Assembly (NCBI GenBank): GCA_965240325.2
Contig: OZ251224.1
Location: 1,860,001 to 1,924,000, forward strand
Direction of reading: 5' to 3'
DNA: 64,000 nucleotides
From: Rebecca billardiae RCC1528
Lineage: Eukaryota; Haptophyta
Shown in pieces: positions 58,080 through 64,000 of this stretch. Below the pieces are notes generated by a model. That model did not search any database and was not told the DNA's origin. It saw only the letters and a list, made by a program, of their open reading frames with translations. The position numbers and the translations under genes are program-made. Every line of letters starts with the position of its first letter. Positions within the stretch are counted from its first letter, which is position 1.

Positions 58080-58409
58080 ATGGCGGCGGCGATGAGCTCG
58101 TCAACAAGGCTTGCGCTCGCCGCGAGGACGTCATGGCACAGGCCCCAGCGCCGCACGATGTTCATGGGCGGTGGCATTGGCCCGGATGGGCAGCCAGCTC
58201 GCATTGGCGCGCCAACCTACGTTGCATGGGCGCTCTGCGGCGCGCTGCTCGCGGGCTGCTGGGCATGGGAGATATATGACCAGCAGAATGCTCCACCTCC
58301 AGAGCGCGCACTCCCGGAGGGTGTGGAGAGGCGGCTTCCAAATGGCGCCTACCTGATGAAGGATGGCTCCATTGCCAAAGATCTGCCTTCACAGCCTGAA
58401 GGCGCTTGA
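58080..58409 (+). CDS. Small single-pass membrane protein, possibly mitochondrial
   Basis: The 109-residue protein starts at ATG 58080 with an Ala/Ser/Arg leader (AAAMSSSTRLALAARTSWHR), typical of a mitochondrial presequence. It has a Gly-rich stretch (MFMGGGIGPDGQPARIGAPT), one transmembrane helix (YVAWALCGALLAGCWAWEIY) and a soluble C-terminus with LPEGVERRLPNGAYLMKDGS. High third-position GC supports coding. It resembles the size and layout of accessory subunits of respiratory complexes, but no family is recognised. Confidence 0.55.
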   Translation: MAAAMSSSTRLALAARTSWHRPQRRTMFMGGGIGPDGQPARIGAPTYVAWALCGALLAGCWAWEIYDQQNAPPPERALPEGVERRLPNGAYLMKDGSIAKDLPSQPEGA

Positions 58410-60233
58410 GATGAGCGCATCGTCGCCATTGAGCTCTCAGTCGTCCGGCACAGAGACGCAGCACGGAATCATGGAATTGTCCGCGCGTCCCAGGACGCAT
58501 GACTCGTGAAGATCCGGAAGCATCGTCAGCCGCAGAGCTACCCGAGTACAGGCGGCGGCCGACTGGGCCAGACGCCCGGACCGCGCGGCCGCGGAGCCAC
58601 ATTGACTCTGCCGGATTTTCGTGGGCTGGCGGCGTGACGCGCGCGACCGGGCGGATGGGTGTCACTGTCAGGACTCATGAATCGTCATGCATGTGACTCC
58701 GACGGTCTTGAACCAACTCCCTCGCGGGTGGTCGGCGGACCCCGATCGAGTGACGCGCGAATAAACGCGCCCTCGTCCATTAAATCACCCAGAATCATAT
58801 TGGCAACGTCACAGGGCTAAGCGGACGGCGACTCCCCGAGGACACTCACACTGAGGACACGGTCAGTCAATAATTATTTTAAAATGCAATTATTCCGCGA
58901 GCCGAGTTTTCGAAACTCGATTCTCACGTCCGCGAGACCGGACACCCGTCCGCGCCGCCGTCGCGGAGAGTGAACTCCGACTCGTAACAGTGAAGTAGTG
59001 TCGTCGGCAGCGTGATTCGTCGCCGGCAGATTCGTCGTACACTTACAGGCAATCGCGGGCAATAAGTGAGCTGTCACAGTGACAGTGTTCGAACAGAAAC
59101 TGGGGCTTGCTATCTGCGGATCTGGCCTAGAAACTGACGAGACTAGCGATTGGCTGGTTCGCTATACGCATAGTCACACTAAGAAACCGGGACTATACTG
59201 TCGTCGCGGCTGACGAGTGCGGTCCGCCGAGGCGCAGTGCCCGTGGGACTCGCGGCGCGCGGCCCGACTACAAGTACAGGCCAAGTCCCGACTTCTCCTG
59301 ATGACTGACTCCTGGCCAGTGCACCGCAGCATCCATGCAACATCATGCCAGATTTGCTCCAAAATGACCCAAATTTTTCTTCGGCCTCGCCGGCCAGGCC
59401 TAAAGACTCAGCGGGGGGCTCTGCCCCCCTGCCAAGTGCCAGCGCCCCCCCCGCTGCGCCCCCCGCCGCCTGCGCGCCAGCGCGGCGGGCGGACCTAGCT
59501 AAGAAACTGAGACTCCGTAGGCGCTCGGGCTACCGAACGGCTAAGAAACCGAGACTAGCCGTGAGATCTCTGACTTCTTATTGCCCGCGATTGCCTGTAC
59601 CGCCGATGCAGTACTCAGTAGTACGGCCAGTCATCCGGGGGCGTATCAGTACAGTATGACATACATATCACCGTTTATCAGACGATCCGAGTGACCTGCA
59701 TCAGTGTAACCTGAACCAGCGGCTTACACTGTGACCGTGAGAAATCGGTTATCGGACGACTGAATGAAAAGTCTGGCGATTGACTTCTTTCCCGCGGTCA
59801 GACGACCCGGTACCGGCGTCAGCCCGACCGCGGTACGGTCCTAGTAGGTAGTAGCTCAGAGGAGTCAGGCTCCGTGCCGGCGCCCGCGTGGCACCGGCCC
59901 CGCGGGCTGCACCGGCCGCACGGCAATCGCTTGGCAACTGCTTGGTCAGCGAGGCACCGGGCTCGGCTGCCCTGGGCCTGCAGAGTCACGTAGTACGCTC
60001 GGGAGCCTGTCAATCCCTCGCGGACTCGGAACGGCTTCGATTCCCGCCCGCCGCCAATTCACCTAGTATAAGCTAGCGGACGCGGAGCCTCTGAGACTCT
60101 GAGAGTAGTCTGAGTGCGTGCAGCGAGATCTCAGGTCTGGGAACCAGGGAACCGGGCCGCCAACTGCAGGGTAGCGATGCACGCGAGCACGCGGGCGAGC
60201 CAGTACAGACTGTGGCAGCACGCGCTGAAACGT
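58410..60233. other. Long intergenic region, no gene recognised
   Basis: Contains a partial family B-like stretch near 58905-58960 (TTTCGAAACTCGATTCTCAC, GGACACCCGTCCGCG) and a GC hairpin at 59413-59429 (GGGGGGC TCT GCCCCCC). The remainder is repetitive AGAAACTGAGACT-type sequence near 59130-59560. No reading frame has convincing codon bias. Confidence 0.5.
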
Positions 60234-61226
60234 TCAGATGTCGTACATCCACTCAAAATCGTCGCTCGCGTCGCCTGCCGAGCGCTCGAGCACGCGGTTG
60301 GTGCCGACGACCGTCTGCCCGGCGGACACCTCTTTGGTGACGATCGCCTTGGCGCCAATGACGACGTCGTCGGCGACACGAACGGGGCCGAGGATCGCGG
60401 CGCTCGCGCCGATTTTCACCCGCGAGCCCACCTGTGGGTGCCGCCTCCCCTTGGCGTCGAGCTTGCCCGTGGAGCCGAGGGTGACGCCGTGCAGCAGGTA
60501 GCACTCCTCGCCGATGGCCGCCGTCTCGCCGATCACGATCCCGGTGCCGTGGTCGAGGAAGACGCCCGCTCCGATGCGCGCGGCCGGGTGGATGTCGAGG
60601 CTGAAAGCCGCGGCGCAGCGCCCCTGCATCATCAGCGCGATGTGCTTCGAGTGCTCGTCGCCGCGCATCCACAGCTGGTGCGCCGCGCGGTGCACCTGCA
60701 GCGCATGGAACCCCTTGAAGTGGAGCAGCACCGTCAGCAGGTCCGGGCCGGCGGGATCGACGTTGGTCACCTGCACCATGTCCGCGAGCGATGCGCGGTG
60801 CATCTCGTCGGCGTGGCACAGCTCCACGAGCAACGGCCCGATCTCGGAGCGGTCGACGCCGTGGCCGTGCAGCTTCTCCGCGAGCAGCATCGCGAGCGCT
60901 GTTGGAAAGTCGGCTCGGCCGAGGATGTATGTGTTGAGGTACCGCCCGAGCACGGTCGACCCGGTGGCAAGTGCGTCAGCTTGTGCGCCGATCTTGTCCC
61001 AGAGCTGTTTGCTGTGCCAAAGCACGTCCGCGTGCACCGTCGCAGTGAGCACACTGGGCGTCGGGATGGGTCGGACAGCGGCCGCCTGCTCAAAGTCGAA
61101 TTCTGGTACCGGCGTTGACCCGGGCTTGGCCCGGGCTGCGGACATTCTCACCGCCGCGCGCGTGACTGCCGACGCCTCAGCAGCGAGTGCCTGAGACATC
61201 AGCACGAGCGCGAGAGGGGACCGCAT
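60234..61226 (-). CDS. Serine O-acetyltransferase, probably plastid-targeted
   Basis: This transfers acetyl from acetyl-CoA to L-serine, giving O-acetylserine for cysteine synthesis. The 330-residue protein starts at ATG 61226 (61301 would add 25 residues) with a signal-like MRSPLALVLMSQALAAEA and Ala/Arg-rich stretch. The N-terminal helical domain includes RADFPTALAMLLAEKLHG and HFKGFHALQVHRAAHQLW. The left-handed beta-helix has DIHPAARIGAGVFLDHGTGI, VIGETAAIGEECYLLHGVTL and GSRVKIGASAAILGPVRVAD, with catalytic His/Asp in DHGTGIVIGE and HGVTLG. The chain ends YDI: a C-terminal isoleucine is what inserts into O-acetylserine sulfhydrylase in the cysteine synthase complex, so complex formation is likely conserved. 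Confidence 0.93.
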   Translation of the reverse strand: MRSPLALVLMSQALAAEASAVTRAAVRMSAARAKPGSTPVPEFDFEQAAAVRPIPTPSVLTATVHADVLWHSKQLWDKIGAQADALATGSTVLGRYLNTYILGRADFPTALAMLLAEKLHGHGVDRSEIGPLLVELCHADEMHRASLADMVQVTNVDPAGPDLLTVLLHFKGFHALQVHRAAHQLWMRGDEHSKHIALMMQGRCAAAFSLDIHPAARIGAGVFLDHGTGIVIGETAAIGEECYLLHGVTLGSTGKLDAKGRRHPQVGSRVKIGASAAILGPVRVADDVVIGAKAIVTKEVSAGQTVVGTNRVLERSAGDASDDFEWMYDI

Positions 61227-61301
61227 GCTCGCCCACGTCGATACCGAGGAGGCGGCGGCCCTCGTGCTGTCACAGACAGTGACCGTCTTACAATCCGTCA
61301 C

Positions 61302-61605
61302 TCAGCCAAGGGCCCTTGCCCTTACGGCCCTTGACTCAGCGTCGGACAGCCAGCCTCTCGAAAGCGCATCACATCAAATGATGACATCAGAGTCATGCGT
61401 GGCCGAACCGCAGACGCAGTGTGGCATGGCGCATGACGACGTTGCCGTGCCCCTCCGAGGTCCAGGCGGCGACTCGCGAGCGTCTGTCCGTCAGAGTCGC
61501 GGTTCACCTCGTCAGTTCGAGTCCGCACGCGAACACCGACCTGAGTGTCGGACGGCCGACGGGCATGTGAGCAGCGATCGGTCGGTGGCCGGGAAAGCGC
61601 GGTCA
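61302..61605. other. Intergenic region between SAT and the CDF transporter
   Basis: 3' flank of the transporter and upstream region of the SAT gene; no gene seen. Confidence 0.5.
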
Positions 61606-62805
61606 CTACAACCACGGGCGCTCAGCATCGGCAGCACCCTCGCTCGGCGAGCGCGCGCGAGCCCGTCGGAACAGCCGGTGCCAGCGGCAGCAGCCCGCTC
61701 GATCCCCTGGCAGGCCGCCGCGGCCGTGCGCGCCGCTCGGGAAAGCAAACTGCTCGGCGGCGGCGACCCACTGCATCGTGGGCTTGACGGACGAGAGCAC
61801 AATCATCGAGGCCATGATGAGCGCGCTCGCCGCGTCCGTGTGCTCCGGATCGAACGCGAAGCAGAGGATCAGCACCGCCTCGACGATCGTCGTGCTCGAT
61901 CGGAAGAGGTCAGCGAGCACGTGCAGCAGCGCAGACCACAGGTTGAGCTCAGCCGCCGTGTCGGCGAGCTCGAGCTCGGCGAAGCTCACGTCGTCGGCGT
62001 CGATGGGGGACGCCGGGTAGGAGGGCTCCAGGTGGCCGACGCTCGTGCTCGGCTCCTCGTTCGCGCCTCGCAGCGCCGCCTCGCCGCTCTCCGGCGCCGC
62101 CACCTCGTGCGCGCGCGCGCGCCGGCTGTGCCACAGCTGCGCGAGTGAGCAGCCGTCAATCAGCAGCCCCGCGATTGCAAAGCCGAGGATGATGCGCGCG
62201 TCGACGTCGAACGCGGAGGAGGGCTCGTCGCCCGACGCGTGGGCGAGCCGAAGCAGCTCGGACCCCGCGTGCACCGCGCTCGGGATCGTGATCGCCCACA
62301 GCGCCAGCATCGACACCCCGGACACGACCAGGTCGATTAACTCGCGCTCGCGCACCGAGCGGCCGGGCGAGCACTCGGCCCACAGGTTGCCCATGTAGGT
62401 GAGCACGTCGACGAGCATCGACGCCGCGTCGATCAGCAGCGCGAGGGAGCCGGCGATCCACGCGCCGACGAACTGCGCGAGCGTGATCGACGCGAAGAGG
62501 ACGAGCGTGAGGAAGATGGCGCGAGCGCGTGGCGCACACCGCGTGAGCCGCATGAGTGCGCGAATGCGCACGCGGGTGCGGCAGCGCAGCTTCGGGCCGC
62601 AGCGGCGCCGCCTGGGCGGTCGTTCGAATGGCCCGCTCGAAGACGCGACGGGCAACGAGCCCGTCGACCCCGGCAGCGTCGGCAACGCCGGACGCGCACT
62701 CGCGGACACGACGGGCAGCGAGCCGGTGGATCGCGCACCGATCGACGTGCCTGTCGGTCGCAGCGCTGGTGAGGCGGGCGGCGATGGCGATGGCACCAGC
62801 GGCAT
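61606..62805 (-). CDS. Cation diffusion facilitator (CDF)-type transporter
   Basis: The 399-residue protein starts at ATG 62805 with a Pro/Ser-rich cytosolic stretch containing a near-repeat (ARSTGSLPVVSASARPALP and GSTGSLPVASSSGP). Predicted helices include ARAIFLTLVLFASITLAQFV, GAWIAGSLALLIDAASMLVD, LVVSGVSMLALWAITIPSAV and IILGFAIAGLLIDGCSLAQL. A long hydrophilic loop precedes ELNLWSALLHVLADLFRSST, the TM5 'N...A.LHV..D...S' motif of zinc/metal CDF transporters (His and Asp present). In TM2 the usual D...H...D is IDAASMLVD, with the metal-site His replaced by Ser. The protein ends in an Arg-rich tail instead of a clear metallochaperone-like domain. Metal transport is likely but selectivity is unclear. 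Confidence 0.72.
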   Translation of the reverse strand: MPLVPSPSPPASPALRPTGTSIGARSTGSLPVVSASARPALPTLPGSTGSLPVASSSGPFERPPRRRRCGPKLRCRTRVRIRALMRLTRCAPRARAIFLTLVLFASITLAQFVGAWIAGSLALLIDAASMLVDVLTYMGNLWAECSPGRSVRERELIDLVVSGVSMLALWAITIPSAVHAGSELLRLAHASGDEPSSAFDVDARIILGFAIAGLLIDGCSLAQLWHSRRARAHEVAAPESGEAALRGANEEPSTSVGHLEPSYPASPIDADDVSFAELELADTAAELNLWSALLHVLADLFRSSTTIVEAVLILCFAFDPEHTDAASALIMASMIVLSSVKPTMQWVAAAEQFAFPSGAHGRGGLPGDRAGCCRWHRLFRRARARSPSEGAADAERPWL

Positions 62806-63026
62806 GGCGTGAGCACGTTTCAGCTGCTAGCCGAGCCCCGTCGAGCCCACGATTCGCGGTGCTGCAGGTTCCACCGGCCCTTCCGAGCGTTGACAGGAAC
62901 GGATCAATGGCGGCTGCTCACAGCGCGAGAGCCGACGAGGAACACAGCTCACTTGGTTCGGCCAAGGGTGTCCAGGGTCCGCAACAGCCAGTGCGCAGCG
63001 CGGCAGAGGCTGTGACATCGCGAGGT

Positions 63027-63360
63027 CGCCGCTCGCCAGTGGGACTCGCCCGCCCGCCGCCGTGCACGGCGGCGGAGCCGCTCGCGCCGTGCGCTCCTGC
63101 GGCCGTCGGATCGGGCTGCGTAGGCGGCGCGCGGCGTGGGCCGTCGCAGAGCCACCCAGCGCCCCTCGCTGCGCCGCGCGCCTTCCTCGTCCTCGCCTCC
63201 TTCGCGCCTTGAAGCAGCACGCACACGCGCGGCGCCGCCACAAAAGCAGCGCAGGCGCTCGCGTGCAAGCAGCGCGCGACGGGCTCGACTCGGGGCTCGC
63301 GCCGCTGCGGGGGCATGCAGCACCATCCCATGCGCGCGCGACGCCACCTCGAGCCTGCGC
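63027..63360 (+). repeat. Inverted repeat, left arm
   Basis: About 334 bp that reappear in reverse complement at 63657-64000. The match is nearly exact apart from a roughly 10-nt insertion (GCGCGC-rich) in the right arm. It starts CGCCGCTCGCCAGTGGGACT and ends CCACCTCGAGCCTGCGC. Confidence 0.92.
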
Positions 63361-63656
63361 ATCGCTGTGACCGTCACGCGCCAAATGCTCACACGTCCTC
63401 GTGTTGAAGTAGGCCCAATCTGACCAGAACCTGCCATGCGTCAGGACAACTTCTTAGGCAAGACACGATGACAGCTACGTACGCGGCGCTTCTCAGCACG
63501 CGTGGAGACCACAAGAGAAGCGCACGCAAGCATGACCGTCTCCGCATCGATCGCGTCGACGCCCTCAAGGCCCGTTGTGGAAGCTTCCGTCGCACGTGTG
63601 ATGATGCCAAGTCAGACCATTTTGTAACGTGCATCAGCGTGCACTGACGGTCAAAC

Positions 63657-64000
63657 GCGCAGGCTCGAGGTGGCGTCGCGCGCGCATGGGATGGTGCTGC
63701 ATGCCCCCGCAGCGGCGCGAGCCCCGAGTCGAGCCCGTCGCGCTGCGCGCGCGCACGCTTGCACGCGAGCGCCTGCGCTGCTTTTGTGGCGGCGCCGCGC
63801 GTGTGCGTGCTGCTTCAAGGCGCGGAGGAGGCGAGGACGAGGAAGGCGCGCGGCGCAGCGAGGGGCGCTGGGTGGCTCTGCGACGGCCCACGCCGCGCGC
63901 CGCCTACGCAGCCCGATCCGACGGCCGCAGGAGCGCACGGCGCGAGCGGCTCCGCCGCCGTGCACGGCGGCGGGCGGGCGAGTCCCACTGGCGAGCGGCG
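63657..64000 (-). repeat. Inverted repeat, right arm (continues past the window)
   Basis: Reverse complement of 63027-63360. The similarity has not ended at 64000. The 296-bp spacer 63361-63656 is unique sequence. Confidence 0.92.

Larger units (their letters stand above)
62806..64000. other. Intergenic region ending in a large inverted repeat
   Basis: Upstream of the transporter. Weakly coding-like frames in the inverted-repeat arms (minus in the left arm, plus in the right) give peptides such as ARERLRCFCGGAARVRAASR but have no recognisable domain. Confidence 0.45.

Overview
The window looks like nuclear DNA from a GC-rich, compact eukaryotic genome. Genes lie on both strands, several are interrupted by short GT-AG introns (83-130 nt, one of 228 nt), and no operons or bacterial signals are seen. 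Lumazine synthase, serine acetyltransferase, a thioredoxin reductase and a SMUBP2-like helicase start with signal-peptide-like sequences followed by Arg/Ser/Ala-rich stretches, as expected for import into a complex (secondary) plastid. One gene is a selenoprotein. Together this points to a marine microalga with a complex plastid, most likely a haptophyte; that assignment is inference, and a pelagophyte or similar alga is possible.

Left part (1-11.9 kb): an FAD/NAD(P) oxidoreductase; a head-to-head pair of glutathione reductase (minus) and selenocysteine thioredoxin reductase (plus, C-terminal Gly-Cys-Sec-Gly, with a well-formed SECIS hairpin 155 nt downstream); a secreted GT25-like glycosyltransferase; and a head-to-head pair of Iwr1 (RNA polymerase II import factor) and plastid-type lumazine synthase. 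Middle-left (14.8-20.4 kb): a three-exon coiled-coil/FSIP1-like protein head-to-head with a UPF1/SMUBP2-like helicase.

Central part (20.4-41.4 kb) is mostly repeats: several dispersed repeat families, a 1,437-bp segment present twice as a near-exact direct repeat, a methyltransferase-like orphan, a membrane acyltransferase-3, and a 5'-truncated non-LTR retrotransposon whose single long reading frame joins reverse transcriptase, RNase H, a Cys/His cluster and an OTU-like cysteine protease.

Right part (41.4-62.8 kb): polysaccharide pyruvyl transferase head-to-head with a four-exon LSM2; a YwrD-type gamma-glutamyltranspeptidase; a DEAD-box helicase head-to-head with a four-exon membrane protein built from cysteine-rich repeats; a filamin-type repeat protein; a protein with two CXXC zinc fingers; a small membrane protein; serine O-acetyltransferase; and a CDF-type transporter. 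The window ends in a large inverted repeat (arms about 335-344 bp) that runs off the edge.

Themes: thiol/selenol redox and cysteine metabolism (GR, TrxR, GGT, SAT), cell-surface glycan modification (GT25, acyltransferase 3, pyruvyl transferase) and RNA processing (LSM2, Iwr1, DEAD-box, SMUBP2-like). Five divergent gene pairs with only about 95-280 bp between start codons suggest bidirectional promoters.
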